Positions 43,517 to 53,088 are shown, counted from the first letter of the stretch. The stretch: DNA of 64,000 nt from JAPUME01 sp027294185 (GCA_963555835.3 CAUVWZ020000002.1:992001-1056000), one strand, 5' to 3'. Notes: a model not told the origin generated them from the sequence alone. Made by a program: numbers and translations.

Positions 43517-46461
43517 CCACGGTCTCGATCGAAACCGGGCATCCCGTGCCGCAGGCGAATGCATCCCTGGTCGATGCGGAGGCGCTTCGAGCTGAGCTCT
43601 CCTCCGAGATAGAAGGTGAAGTTCGCTTCGATAAAATCTCACGCGCTCTCTACTCGACCGATGCCAGCGTTTACCGGATGGAGCCCCTGGGTGTGATCCT
43701 GGTCACCTCACGCCGGGACATCGTCCGCACCGTTCACATCTGTGCCCGCCATCGCTGCCCATTCACCCTGCGGGGCGGAGGAACCTCACAGGCCGGCCAG
43801 GCCATCGGTACGGGCCTGCAGATCGACACCTCGAAGTATTTCAATCGCATTCTGGAGGTCAACGCAGCAGAGCGTTGGGCTCGCGTGGAACCGGGCATCG
43901 TGCTCGACGAGCTGAACGCAGCAATCCAGCAATACGGCCTGCGCTTCGCTCCCGATGTCTCGACGGCCAGCCGCGCCACCCTGGGCGGCATGATGGCCAA
44001 TAATTCCAGCGGAGCGCGGTCGCTCGTTTACGGCAAGACCATCGATCATGTGCTGGAGCAACACGCCGTCCTCGCCGATGGAAGCATCGCCCACCTGCGT
44101 TCCCTTTCACCCCAGGAGCTGGACCGCATCTGCGCAGGAGATACTCTGGAAGCCGCGGGTTACCGTGCGGTTCGTGAGCTGGCAGCGGCCCACGCCGATG
44201 AAATCCACCGCCGCTTTCCCAGGATTCTCCGGCGCGTCGGCGGGTACAATCTCGACGCTTTCGTCCCCTCCAAGGAGCCGTTCAACCTCTGCAACTTGAT
44301 GGTCGGCTCCGAGGGCACTCTCGGCGTGGTAGTCGAAGCTAAAATCCGCCTGGTTCCCCTGCCGAAAGCCAAAGCAGTTCTGTCCATCGAATTTGGAGAC
44401 CTGCTGGAAGCGCTGGCGGCCACACCCTCGATCCTGGAACACCATCCCACGGCCATCGAGTTGATGGACAAATACATTCTTGACCACACACGGGGGAATC
44501 CTGCCTTCGAACCTCTGCGCGATTTCATTCACGGCGATCCGAAAGGGCTACTCGTCGTGGAGTTTTATGGGGAGAGCCAAGAAGAGTTGCAGCTCAAACT
44601 GGAAGCTCTCGAGCGGGACCTCAGGGCCCGCAGCTTCGGCTACCATTATCATCGCACCACGGACCGGGCGGCGCAGGCGCGCATCTGGAAACTGCGAGAA
44701 TCCGCGCTCGGTCTTTCCATGGCGGTGAAGGGAGACGCCAAATCATTCCCCTTTGTCGAGGATACGGCCGTCGCGCCGGAAAAGCTGCGGGACTACATCG
44801 AGCGCTTCCTCGAAATCGTCCGGCGACACGATACAACCGCCGGCGTCTACGCACATGCTTCGGTGGGGTGCCTGCACGTGCGCCCGGTGATCAACTTGAA
44901 AACCGAGGAAGGGGTGCGCCGGTTTGAAGCGATCGCGAACGACAGCGCCGATCTGGTTCTCGAGTTCGGAGGGGCCCTGTCCGGCGAGCACGGGGACGGC
45001 CTGGTGCGCAGCCCCTTCATGCGGAAAATGTATGGCCCGGCGCTCTACGAAGCTTTCCGTACCATCAAGCGAACCTTCGACCCTCAGGGCATCCTGAATC
45101 CCGGCAAGATTGTCGATGCCCCACCGCAGAGCGCGAACCTTCGCTATGGTCCCGGCTACCGGACTCCGGACCCTCCCACCTTCTTCGACTACTCTGACCA
45201 CGGCGGTCTGGGTCGTGCCGTGGAAATGTGCAGCGGACTGGGCGCCTGCCGCCAGAAACTCGAGGGGACGATGTGTCCCTCCTATATGGCGACAAGTGAG
45301 GAAACCCATAGCACTCGGGGGCGAGCCAACGTGCTGCGCCTGGCCATGACCGGGCGTTTGGGTGAGACCGACTTGACGGATCCGGCCCTGTTCCGTGTTC
45401 TCGACTTGTGCCTGGAGTGCCGCGCCTGCAAGGCGGAATGTCCCGTGGGCGTTGACATGGCCCGCTACAAAAGTGAATTCCTGGCCGGCTATTGGGCGCG
45501 TAACGGTGTAACGTGGCGCGCGCGGATGTTCGGGAACCCGCACAAGCTCGCTGTCTGGGGGAGCCGGTCGGCCCCGTTCTCAAATTGGTTGATCCGCGCC
45601 CGGCCCACCCGCTGGTTATTCGAGAAGCTGTTCGGCATAGACCGGCGGCGAACCCTTCCTCTATGGCAGCGGCAGACACTGCGGCGATGGTCGAAGCAAC
45701 GCTCCCGGCCCCTTCCGCAGGCTGATTCCACCGTCGTCCTGTTTGCCGATACCTGTACGAATTATTTTGAGCCGGAAATCGGAATCGCCGCCCTGGAGCT
45801 TCTGGAAGCGGGAGGCATGTCAGTGCAGGTGGGAGAGAATCACTGTTGCGGTCGTCCGTTGATTTCGCAAGGTCTATTGGAAAAGGCGCGGCAGCACGCG
45901 CGGGTCAATACGGAAATTCTCCACCCGTTTGCAGCCCGGGGAGGAAAGATCATCTTCTGCGAGCCGAGTTGTCTCTCGGCGATGCGCGAAGATGCGCCGG
46001 CGCTGCTTCGCGGAGAGGAACAGGAAAGGGCGCAGCTCGTGGCCCGTTCCTGCCTGCTCTTTGAAGAATACCTCGATCAAGGGGTCCAGACCGGCCGAGT
46101 CAATCTAAGACTCAAGCCCGGCCCAGGGAAAATCCTGCTTCATGGCCATTGTCACCAGAAGGCGATGGGACTCGTGGAGCCTGCCCGGGCTCTGCTCGCA
46201 CGCATCCCGGAGTGCAAGGTGGTAGAGCTCGATGCGGGCTGTTGCGGTATGGCCGGGTCCTTCGGATATTTGCGGGAGCACTACGACATCTCGCAAAAGA
46301 TCGGGGAACGCCGCTTGTTGCCTGCGGCTCGGAATCAGGGACCAGGAACCATCCTCGTGGCCTCGGGAACCTCCTGTCGACATCAGGTGGAACACTTTAC
46401 TCATGAGAGAGCCGTTCATCCGGCCATCCTGCTTCGCTCCCTACAAGAAACTCATCCATGA
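43513..46461 (+). CDS. Two-domain FAD-linked / Fe-S (CCG) oxidoreductase, D-2-hydroxyacid dehydrogenase type
   Basis: The 982-residue fused protein has an N-terminal FAD-binding (GlcD-like) part with TLRGGGTSQAGQAIGTGLQI, MANNSSGARSLVYGKT and VGSEGTLGVVVEAKIRLVP, then EHGDGLVRSPFM. A C-terminal part carries Fe-S sites (CSGLGACRQKLEGTMCPSY, CLECRACKAECPVGVDM) and two CCG domains (ENHCCGRPLISQG, DAGCCGMAGSFGY). This matches YdiJ-like enzymes that oxidise D-lactate or D-2-hydroxyglutarate and pass electrons to the quinone pool. TTG 43513 follows GAGGAGG and overlaps the aminotransferase stop (TTGA); its own stop overlaps matC by ATGA. Confidence 0.92.
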   Translation: MTTVSIETGHPVPQANASLVDAEALRAELSSEIEGEVRFDKISRALYSTDASVYRMEPLGVILVTSRRDIVRTVHICARHRCPFTLRGGGTSQAGQAIGTGLQIDTSKYFNRILEVNAAERWARVEPGIVLDELNAAIQQYGLRFAPDVSTASRATLGGMMANNSSGARSLVYGKTIDHVLEQHAVLADGSIAHLRSLSPQELDRICAGDTLEAAGYRAVRELAAAHADEIHRRFPRILRRVGGYNLDAFVPSKEPFNLCNLMVGSEGTLGVVVEAKIRLVPLPKAKAVLSIEFGDLLEALAATPSILEHHPTAIELMDKYILDHTRGNPAFEPLRDFIHGDPKGLLVVEFYGESQEELQLKLEALERDLRARSFGYHYHRTTDRAAQARIWKLRESALGLSMAVKGDAKSFPFVEDTAVAPEKLRDYIERFLEIVRRHDTTAGVYAHASVGCLHVRPVINLKTEEGVRRFEAIANDSADLVLEFGGALSGEHGDGLVRSPFMRKMYGPALYEAFRTIKRTFDPQGILNPGKIVDAPPQSANLRYGPGYRTPDPPTFFDYSDHGGLGRAVEMCSGLGACRQKLEGTMCPSYMATSEETHSTRGRANVLRLAMTGRLGETDLTDPALFRVLDLCLECRACKAECPVGVDMARYKSEFLAGYWARNGVTWRARMFGNPHKLAVWGSRSAPFSNWLIRARPTRWLFEKLFGIDRRRTLPLWQRQTLRRWSKQRSRPLPQADSTVVLFADTCTNYFEPEIGIAALELLEAGGMSVQVGENHCCGRPLISQGLLEKARQHARVNTEILHPFAARGGKIIFCEPSCLSAMREDAPALLRGEEQERAQLVARSCLLFEEYLDQGVQTGRVNLRLKPGPGKILLHGHCHQKAMGLVEPARALLARIPECKVVELDAGCCGMAGSFGYLREHYDISQKIGERRLLPAARNQGPGTILVASGTSCRHQVEHFTHERAVHPAILLRSLQETHP

Positions 46462-47708
46462 ATCTGGCAATCATTTCGCTCGCCGCGCTGCTGCTCGCGA
46501 TCCTCGTCAGTTGCACGATGAAGCTCAACGTCGGGATTCTATCGATCGTTCTCGCCTGGATCATCGGAGTCTATCTGGGCGGGATGAGCGTCAATGAGGT
46601 AATCGCCGGATTCCCGACCCAGCTGTTCCTCACATTGGCGGGCGTTACGCTCCTCTTCACACAGGCGCAGGCGAACGGAACCCTGCCCCGGGTGGCCCAT
46701 CACGCAGTGCGCGTTTGCCGAGGCAACGCGGGTCTCATCCCCATCCTGTTCTTCTTTCTCGGGGTCACGCTGGCTTCCATGGGTCCCGGTAACATCGCCA
46801 CGGCGGCGCTGCTGGCTCCTATGGCCATGGCCGTCGCAGGCAGGATGCGTATTCCAGCATTTTTGATGGCCCTCATGGTAGGGAATGGCGCCAACGCCGG
46901 CTCTTTATCCCCCTTCGCCCCCACCGGAATCATCGTCAATAACTTGATGAACGGTATGGGACTGGGCGGTGTGGAAGGGCAGACTTACCTGAACAACCTT
47001 TTGGCGCACACTGCGGTAGCCTTCGCCGGCTATTTTCTCCTGGGTGGATGGAAGCTTTTTCGACAAAACGACTCTGGGGAAATAAGAGAAGAAGCTGCGG
47101 AAAATCTATCCTTTCAAGCGCGTCACTGGATAACCCTGGCCGTGATCGGCCTATTAGTCATCAGCGTCATCTTCTTCAAGGTGCACGTCGGGATGGGAGC
47201 TTTCGCAGGGGCCGTCGTGCTGGCGCTGGGCCAGGTGGCCGATGGGACGGATTCGATCCGAAAGATGCCCTGGAGCGTGATCCTGATGGTGACCGGCGTG
47301 ACCGTGCTGATCGCGCTGCTTGAGAAGACCGGCGGCCTTGATCTGTTCACGGACTTGCTGGCCCGCACCTCGACTGCCGAGTCGGTCACGGGAATGGTCG
47401 CATTCATTACCGGGCTGATTTCAGTTTACAGCAGCACGTCCGGGGTAGTCCTGCCTGCCTTCCTGCCCACCGTGCCGGGGCTGGCCGAGAGACTGGGCGC
47501 CGACGCTCTGGCCATCGCCTCATCCATGAACATAGGCTCCCACCTCGTAGACCTCTCTCCGGTTTCCACCATTGGCGCGCTTTGCCTCGCCTCCGCGCCG
47601 TCCACCGAAGACGCACGAGCGCTGTTCAACAGGCTGCTGGCTTGGGGTATGTCGATGACAATCGTAGGAGGGGTCCTCTGCTACCTCTTCTTCGGGCAAC
47701 TCTCCTAG
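46458..47708 (+). CDS. MatC-family dicarboxylate carrier (SLC13-like permease)
   Basis: The 416-residue membrane protein has about eleven helices. It resembles the MatC malonate carrier: NVGILSIVLAWIIGVYLGGM, FFLGVTLASMGPGNIATAAL, MVGNGANAGSLSPFAPTGII and, in the second half, SSTSGVVLPAFLPTVPGLAE with LAIASSMNIGSHLVDLSPVS. The two re-entrant motifs with SPFAP and SPVS are the substrate sites of the ion-transporter superfamily. It starts within the stop codon of the previous gene (ATGA), so uptake and metabolism are co-expressed. Confidence 0.88.
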   Translation: MNLAIISLAALLLAILVSCTMKLNVGILSIVLAWIIGVYLGGMSVNEVIAGFPTQLFLTLAGVTLLFTQAQANGTLPRVAHHAVRVCRGNAGLIPILFFFLGVTLASMGPGNIATAALLAPMAMAVAGRMRIPAFLMALMVGNGANAGSLSPFAPTGIIVNNLMNGMGLGGVEGQTYLNNLLAHTAVAFAGYFLLGGWKLFRQNDSGEIREEAAENLSFQARHWITLAVIGLLVISVIFFKVHVGMGAFAGAVVLALGQVADGTDSIRKMPWSVILMVTGVTVLIALLEKTGGLDLFTDLLARTSTAESVTGMVAFITGLISVYSSTSGVVLPAFLPTVPGLAERLGADALAIASSMNIGSHLVDLSPVSTIGALCLASAPSTEDARALFNRLLAWGMSMTIVGGVLCYLFFGQLS

Positions 47709-47861
47709 CCCTCGGATCTGACGGCCCGACGAAAATCGAAAGTCGAGAGTCGAGAGCCGAGGACGGAAAAATCGCCACACCATCTCTCGACCGCATCACT
47801 TCGCACAGAAAGCCGCCCGAAGCCGAAGGAAATAACGCAACCGCCGTGTCCCGGCAGAAAT

Positions 47862-48029
47862 CTAAACCGGACGCGGAAAACCGGGGATCGCTACCGTCCG
47901 TTGCGGGGCGGGACCAAACTCGTAGTCGTCCGGGAAAAGGTTCAAGTCGGACTTGCTGATCTCATCCCAGGTGATTACCTGGCCCGTGTATGCCGCCTCA
48001 CGCCCCATGACTGCGGTCAGGTATGCCAT
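47862..48029 (-). pseudogene. C-terminal remnant of a Gfo/Idh/MocA-type oxidoreductase
   Basis: On the minus strand AYLTAVMGREAAYTGQVITW, DEISKSDLNLFPDDYEFG and TVAIPGFP form the last 55 residues typical of Gfo/Idh/MocA proteins from keto-glycoside clusters. Nothing of the upstream Rossmann domain remains. It overlaps, antisense, the first codons of the lipoprotein gene at 48007, so that start was built on the fragment. Confidence 0.7.
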
Positions 48030-49182
48030 CTGTTTTATCGCTGCCGTCGCCCTGCCGGGCTGCACCCAGGATTCGAGCTTCGTGCCGCTCTTTAACGGAC
48101 GGGACCTCTCAGGCTGGGTGATGGTCAATGGCGCGCCCAGCACGTGGAGGGTGCGCGACAACATGATCATCTGCACCGGCCTTCCGACCGGCGTCATGCG
48201 CACGACTGAACATTATGAAAACTTCATCCTCGAGCTTGAATGGCGCCATCTGAAGGAAGGGGGCAATGCGGGCCTTTTCCTACACAGCGATGCGTTGCCG
48301 GTGCGAGGCAGGCCCTTCACTCGGGCCATCGAGTGCCAGATTTTGGAAGGCAATCACGGCGATGTATTTGCCATTCAGGGCGCCACCATGACTCCGGACC
48401 GGCCACATCCGCGAGACGCAATGCGCTGCCTGCCCAGCGAGGAGCGCAATCATCCCGCCGGAGAATGGAATCACTATCGAGTCGAAAGCCGGGATGGACG
48501 CATCACGCTGGCCGTCAACGGGAAAGTGGTTTCCGGCGGAACGCAGACCGTTCCCAGGAGAGGATACATCACGCTCGAGTCGGAGGGTTCGGAGGTTCAT
48601 TTTCGCAATATTCAAATCCAAACCCTGCCTTCATCCAACCCGCCAGCGGAGGAGATCGCCACGCTCGATGAAGGTTTCGTTTCGCTCTACAACGGAGTTG
48701 ATCTTTCGGGTTGGCAGACCACCTCCGCGCAGCTTGAGCATTGGGCGGTCCGGGATTGGCGACTCGCGAATGACGGCCAGGGCACGTCCGGGGACATGCA
48801 GCTCTTGAGTGAGAAATCCTATGGGAACTTCGTGCTCATCGCCGACTGGCGCTTTCGAGGAGAAGAGGAGGAAGAACCGGTCGCGGGAGTTGGCGGCATC
48901 CTCTTGCGTGGCAGCGCCAACGGCCGCATCAACATCTGGGACCGGCCGGAGGGGTCCGGGGGCGTGGCAATTACCCCGAACCTCAGGGCCGATAACGAGC
49001 TGGGAAGATGGAATCGGTTCGTGGTGACATTGAAGGGAGACGAGTTGAGCGTCGTCCTAAACGATGAAACCGTCGTTGATAAGGCACGGGTGGCTCAACT
49101 CTCCAAAAGAGGTCCCATCGGGCTTGTGAATCAGGGCGCTCCGATCCAGTTTGCCAACCTATATATTAAGGAGTTGCCTTGA
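48007..49182 (+). CDS. Lipoprotein with two DUF1080 domains
   Basis: The 391-residue product has a lipoprotein signal (TAVRYAICFIAAVALPGC, cysteine at residue 19) and two DUF1080 domains. The first runs from FVPLFNGRDLSGWVMVNGAP to EVHFRNIQIQTLP, the second from GFVSLYNGVDLSGWQTTSAQ to IQFANLYIKELP, so it is a tandem duplication of the unit seen alone at 29902. Members are linked to 3-keto-disaccharide cleavage; here it would sit on the outer or inner membrane. ATG 48007 is chosen for the signal; the upstream frame overlaps the Gfo/Idh remnant. Confidence 0.87.
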   Translation: MTAVRYAICFIAAVALPGCTQDSSFVPLFNGRDLSGWVMVNGAPSTWRVRDNMIICTGLPTGVMRTTEHYENFILELEWRHLKEGGNAGLFLHSDALPVRGRPFTRAIECQILEGNHGDVFAIQGATMTPDRPHPRDAMRCLPSEERNHPAGEWNHYRVESRDGRITLAVNGKVVSGGTQTVPRRGYITLESEGSEVHFRNIQIQTLPSSNPPAEEIATLDEGFVSLYNGVDLSGWQTTSAQLEHWAVRDWRLANDGQGTSGDMQLLSEKSYGNFVLIADWRFRGEEEEEPVAGVGGILLRGSANGRINIWDRPEGSGGVAITPNLRADNELGRWNRFVVTLKGDELSVVLNDETVVDKARVAQLSKRGPIGLVNQGAPIQFANLYIKELP

Positions 49183-49207
49183 GCGTGAGCGGTGAGGACT
49201 CGAAAGA

Positions 49208-49249
49208 GATAACGCACACATCGCGGCAAGCCGGGATGTATGCGTTATC
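49208..49249. repeat. Perfect-armed hairpin between lipoprotein and DUF805 genes
   Basis: GATAACGCA (49208-49216) and TGCGTTATC (49241-49249) pair exactly, with four more pairs inside. GATAACGCACACA also occurs near 53936. Possibly a miniature palindromic element. Confidence 0.5.
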
Positions 49250-49355
49250 CGCGGATGGATGCTTTTTAGCAGCGCTCATCACCGGACGAGTCAATAGCCA
49301 TGCTCAACCCACCGCTGGCGAGCGAGGCGCAACACACACTGGAGGACGAACCCCC

Positions 49356-50180
49356 ATGTCAATCCCGGAAGTGCTCTTTTCGTTAAGTGGGAGAATCAGC
49401 CGTTCCGAGTACTGGCTCAAGGGAACCCTCATCATGCTGGCATTCACGGTGCCGTATACCCTCCTCGTGGAGTTCGGCCCTCGTTCCTACGGTGCTCGCG
49501 TGCTGTTTATAATCCTTGGCGTATGGAGCTTTTGGCCGTGGTTGGCGATCCTGCTTAAGCGCTGGCATGATCGCGACAGGTCCGCCTGGTGGCTCCTGAC
49601 CCTGCTGATTCCATTCTTGGGTTCCTTCTTCTTGATTTGGATCCTTATTGAAGTCTGGTTCTTGAAAGGAACAGACGGCACGAATCGCTTCGGCCAGGAT
49701 CCACTCCAGCGCGAGGGAGAGGCCGATCAACCTGAGCCACGATCCGAGGGCGTAGGCGGCTGGTTGTTACTCTTTTGCCTTGCGCTCACAGTGTTCAATC
49801 CCATCATCACATTAGTGAACTGCGCTTCGGGTTTCCCTGAGAATGTGGAATATTTCGACCAGTTTCCCGGCCTACTGGTCATCACCGCCATCGACGTGCT
49901 TCTCAGTTTGGGCCTCATGGGATTCAGCGTGTATGCAGGCACCGGACTTTGGAGCATACGTCCCGGCGCAGTCCAGATGGCCAAGCGATTCCTCTTGTGC
50001 TCACTGGCATACCTTGCAGTTGCTTCGATTCTACCGTTCATGGCGGGGCTTCCCTCGGCAGCAAACGAGGTCATGGCCGTGGTGGTTTTCAAAGACGTCT
50101 TTAGAGGTATTGCATATTTCGCCATCTGGTATTCGTATCTCAATAAGTCAAAAAGAGTAAGGGCCACGTACCAGTCATGA
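49356..50180 (+). CDS. DUF805 / DUF2569 membrane protein
   Basis: The 274-residue protein starts with the DUF805 pattern VLFSLSGRISRSEYWLKGTL, LLKRWHDRDRSAWWLLTLL and FLKGTDGTNRFGQDPLQ, then a second membrane part beginning GVGGWLLLFCLALTVFNPII and GAVQMAKRFLLCSLAYLAVA, as in DUF2569. It has about eight membrane helices. Both families are uncharacterised membrane proteins. ATG 49356 has GGAGG 12 nt upstream; the frame is open further upstream through the hairpin at 49208. Confidence 0.82.
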   Translation: MSIPEVLFSLSGRISRSEYWLKGTLIMLAFTVPYTLLVEFGPRSYGARVLFIILGVWSFWPWLAILLKRWHDRDRSAWWLLTLLIPFLGSFFLIWILIEVWFLKGTDGTNRFGQDPLQREGEADQPEPRSEGVGGWLLLFCLALTVFNPIITLVNCASGFPENVEYFDQFPGLLVITAIDVLLSLGLMGFSVYAGTGLWSIRPGAVQMAKRFLLCSLAYLAVASILPFMAGLPSAANEVMAVVVFKDVFRGIAYFAIWYSYLNKSKRVRATYQS

Positions 50181-50353
50181 GAATCATGCTGCCTAACAAG
50201 CCAAGGAAACTGGCGATGGCCTTCGCAGGTGGTGCATAAATGGTGAATCGTGCCGTGTATGCGAAGGATTGCGATAACGCGCCATCCCTTCCGGAATGTT
50301 TGCGCCGCACCCGATAAAATCACCGTGTGCACGATCCGAGGGGATGGCTTAGG

Positions 50354-51115
50354 TTACTTGCCGTCGAAGATATCCTTGAAGGCAACTGCAAGGTCACGAA
50401 GCGCACGCTCGCCATCGCCGCTAAAGCTTGACCCGTGCATAATCGCGAGCGTTTTGGGCTTGAGGGTGGCCAACTTTTGAAAGGTCTTATCCGTGTAATG
50501 CGTGTAAGGCGCATAGTCGGCGAGGATTCCACCCTGATATTCGCGCATCGCATCCCTCGACCGCCCCACCACATCCGATTTGGTTAACGGCTCCACCTTG
50601 CCGACCTGGTGGAACAGGTCCGAGCAAAGCAGGGTCTTGCTGGTTTCCTCGAACAGCACTGCTGCGTCCCAGCCGTGCTGGTTTCCTCGCAGCACTGCTG
50701 CGTCCCAGCCGTGCGGCAGGTGAGGCGTCCGGCACAGTCGGAATCGGCGCTTCCCTGTGCTCAAGACTTCTCCGTCGGCCATCCCTTTGGGAGGCCGGAT
50801 TGCGAAATCGTTCACGCTCACCGCAGCACCCAAATCGCTGCAAGCCGGCTGCGCGTGGGGAGCGAACTCAAGCCACTCGTTCAACGCGCCGCACTCATCC
50901 GACTCGAAATGACTGAAGCTGATCCAACGAATGAGTGACGGGTCCATGACGGACGCCACCGCCTCACGCACTTCTGAAAAATGTCCCCTGTAGCCCGTGT
51001 GGAACAACAGTGGTTCGTCGTCTTTTACAAAGAAGTGGTTGAACTGAAGGTTGAACTCAGGGACAAAAACCGAAATGCGGTAGATGTCCGGAGCAATTTC
51101 AGTAACGGTGGCCAT
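50354..51115 (-). CDS. Metallo-beta-lactamase-fold, flavodiiron-like protein with internal tandem duplication
   Basis: The 253-residue protein resembles the oxygen-binding diiron domain of flavodiiron proteins. Ligands in order are His and Glu in SFSHFESDECG (about 82-92), His in TPHLPHGWDAAVL (about 145), Asp in LLCSDLFHQ (about 183) and His in IMHGSSFSG (about 234). The segment HGWDAAVL occurs twice, separated by RGNQ, through a 36-bp in-frame tandem duplication at 50643-50716. No flavodoxin domain is attached. ATG 51115 starts the family N-terminus. Confidence 0.82.
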   Translation of the reverse strand: MATVTEIAPDIYRISVFVPEFNLQFNHFFVKDDEPLLFHTGYRGHFSEVREAVASVMDPSLIRWISFSHFESDECGALNEWLEFAPHAQPACSDLGAAVSVNDFAIRPPKGMADGEVLSTGKRRFRLCRTPHLPHGWDAAVLRGNQHGWDAAVLFEETSKTLLCSDLFHQVGKVEPLTKSDVVGRSRDAMREYQGGILADYAPYTHYTDKTFQKLATLKPKTLAIMHGSSFSGDGERALRDLAVAFKDIFDGK

Positions 51116-51309
51116 TGGTTTCTCTCGTGTTCGAAGTATGAATTTTGAAACTACAACCTTTCGGTTTACAGATTGAGCATCTGAAAGGAAAAAGATCGGA
51201 AGCAAATGAAGGCGGGCGCGCCTATGCGTAAACACCTACGCGTGAACACCGCACCCGCCTCTAAGCAATCCAACCGTAAGGGAAACCGAGGCTGAATTAT
51301 AAAGACGCC

Positions 51310-52173
51310 TCAGCCCGCCTGCCCGTCGAGCACGCCGCGCATGTAGGAGAACGACTTCGCCATGCCGAGCTGCGGAGCGTTGGCGTTGATCTCGTACTCG
51401 AGTCCCACAACACCTTGATAGCCGTTCTTCTTGAGCAGTCGGAATATGGCCGCCACGGGCATCTTGCCTTCTCCGACGTCCACCTGGCTGCTCCTGTCGG
51501 TGAAGGAGGCCAGATCCTTCACGTGGAAGTCATAGATGCGGTCCTTAGCCGCCTCGATCTCTTCGAGAATGTCGGCGCCGGTGCGCACGGTATGGCCGAT
51601 ATCGACGCACAGCCCCATCCGCGGGTCCATGTTCTTGACCCGCTTCATCACGTCACTGGGCGCCGGAAAGTATTGATCTTCCGGCCCGTGGTTGTGGATG
51701 GCGACCTTGATATCGTACCGGATGGCGTACTTCTCGACGATCGGCAGATTCTTGTGCGTCGGCGCGCAGACCATCACCGGGAAGCCGGCGTTCTTGGCGT
51801 ACTTGAAGTGATAGTGGACGTCGTCGTCGTCTTTGCGCAAGCCGACGTTGCCGCCGGAGACGATTTCGAGGCCCGCACGTTCAAACTCCCTCCGCGCTGC
51901 GGCCAGCCGCCTCTCCGACAATTCATAGTCCATATGGACCGACTTGACGTTGATGTAGGTGATGCCCAGGTCTTTGATGATGTTGATCGCTTGGCCGCGG
52001 CTGAACTTGCGCAGCGAATAGGTCGCCACTGCCAGCCGGACGTCGCCCCAATGGTGTGATTCGGTAGTCACCGCGGCAGCGCCCACCCTCGGCGCCGCCG
52101 CCACGGCTGACGCTGCCGCCGCTGAAGCCAGGAAACCGCGTCTGGTCATGTTGGTTATATTGGCTATATCCAT
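51310..52173 (-). CDS. Tat-exported TIM-barrel sugar isomerase/epimerase
   Basis: The 287-residue product carries a twin-arginine signal (MTRRGFLASAAAASAVAAAP) and a xylose-isomerase-like barrel: LAVATYSLRKFSRGQAINII, VKSVHMDYELSERRLAAARR, FPVMVCAPTHKNL, VAIHNHGPEDQYFPAP, MGLCVDIGHTVRTGADILEE and DFHVKDLASF, and a final GLEYEINA. Glu, Asp and His ligands match the family. It is the complete counterpart of the truncated gene at 33272 and a paralogue of 28836. Either ATG 52173 or 52149 could be the start. Confidence 0.87.
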   Translation of the reverse strand: MDIANITNMTRRGFLASAAAASAVAAAPRVGAAAVTTESHHWGDVRLAVATYSLRKFSRGQAINIIKDLGITYINVKSVHMDYELSERRLAAARREFERAGLEIVSGGNVGLRKDDDDVHYHFKYAKNAGFPVMVCAPTHKNLPIVEKYAIRYDIKVAIHNHGPEDQYFPAPSDVMKRVKNMDPRMGLCVDIGHTVRTGADILEEIEAAKDRIYDFHVKDLASFTDRSSQVDVGEGKMPVAAIFRLLKKNGYQGVVGLEYEINANAPQLGMAKSFSYMRGVLDGQAG

Positions 52174-52193
52174 CGTCCATCGCTCCTTAGTGG

Positions 52194-52260
52194 TTTATCG
52201 ATCATTGATCGACATTCAATGATCTACGTTCAATGTTCGACGACCAAAGTTCGACGATCC
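52194..52260. repeat. Low-complexity ATCGATC / GTTCGACGA repeat
   Basis: Words such as ATCGATCATTGATCGACATT and CAATGTTCGACGACCAAAG follow one another upstream of the TIM-barrel gene. A related run (TTTCGATTTTCGATTTGCGA) lies at 52411-52430. Confidence 0.6.
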
Positions 52261-52449
52261 GGTCACGAAAGCCGAGCTTCGAATCCAGGTCCGCCCAACG
52301 CCTCCACCTCCTGCCTGCGTTCGAAGGGGGGCGCGTGCCCATTTTCGACTCGATGAGGGCTCGGTGGCGCTTCCTCATGTCATCAGGGGGGGTTGACTAC
52401 CCTACAGAACTTTCGATTTTCGATTTGCGATTTGGACCGTCTCTCGAAA

Positions 52450-53088
52450 TCAGCATATCCCCGCCGCCTGCAGAAAGCAAAGATTTCGCAGTATGAAAGC
52501 CGGCCCGGGGCTGCTGGAAGCTCCATGTTTAACTCGGCGCTGCAGCGGATGGGCAGGGCTGACTCGCGTTACTGGCAGAGTCCTCCGCGAGTTCGAACCC
52601 TGAGACATTCGTTTAAGAACCGCCTTCGGGTTGCGGAACTTTCTTACGGAATTCTGAGGCGCTCCCGAGGACAAGGGTTCCTCCACCTCGAATTGCTTCA
52701 ACCGTTCTGTAAGCCGCGAAACAATCCGGGGATTCTCCTCCGCCAGGGTGATTTCTGAGGGAGGAATGCCGATTTTGGCGTCCGGCCCCAGAACCCGATA
52801 CAGCCCCGACCTCACCGGATAGCGGCCCGTGAGGAGCGCCGCTCGCGCAGGTGTGCAGGAAGGCGCAGCATAAAAGGATGTCAGCTTGATTCCTTCCTGA
52901 GCCATACGGTCGAGATTCGGTGTCATCAGCGCAGGATTCCCGAAGCAGCTCAGGTCTCCGTAACCGAGATCATCGGCAAAAATCAGCACCAGGTTCGGCG
53001 ATTTGGGCTGGCTCGGATAAAGGTAGAAGCCACACAGAGCCAGGACAGCGGTGATTGTGCCTGCTATTGTCGTTACACTTTTTCTCAT
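52450..53088 (-). pseudogene. Sulfatase with a large internal deletion
   Basis: The N-terminal part has a membrane/signal segment, LVLIFADDLGYGDLSCFGNP and the formylglycine motif SCTPARAALLTGRYPVRSGL (Cys at about residue 78), as in type I arylsulfatases. After PPSEITLAE the frame jumps directly to NPRIVSRLTERLKQFEVE, which resembles the extreme C-terminus of the same family. About 300 residues of the catalytic domain are missing, including the later metal ligands. The frame then runs on without resemblance. It cannot be an active sulfatase. Confidence 0.8.
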
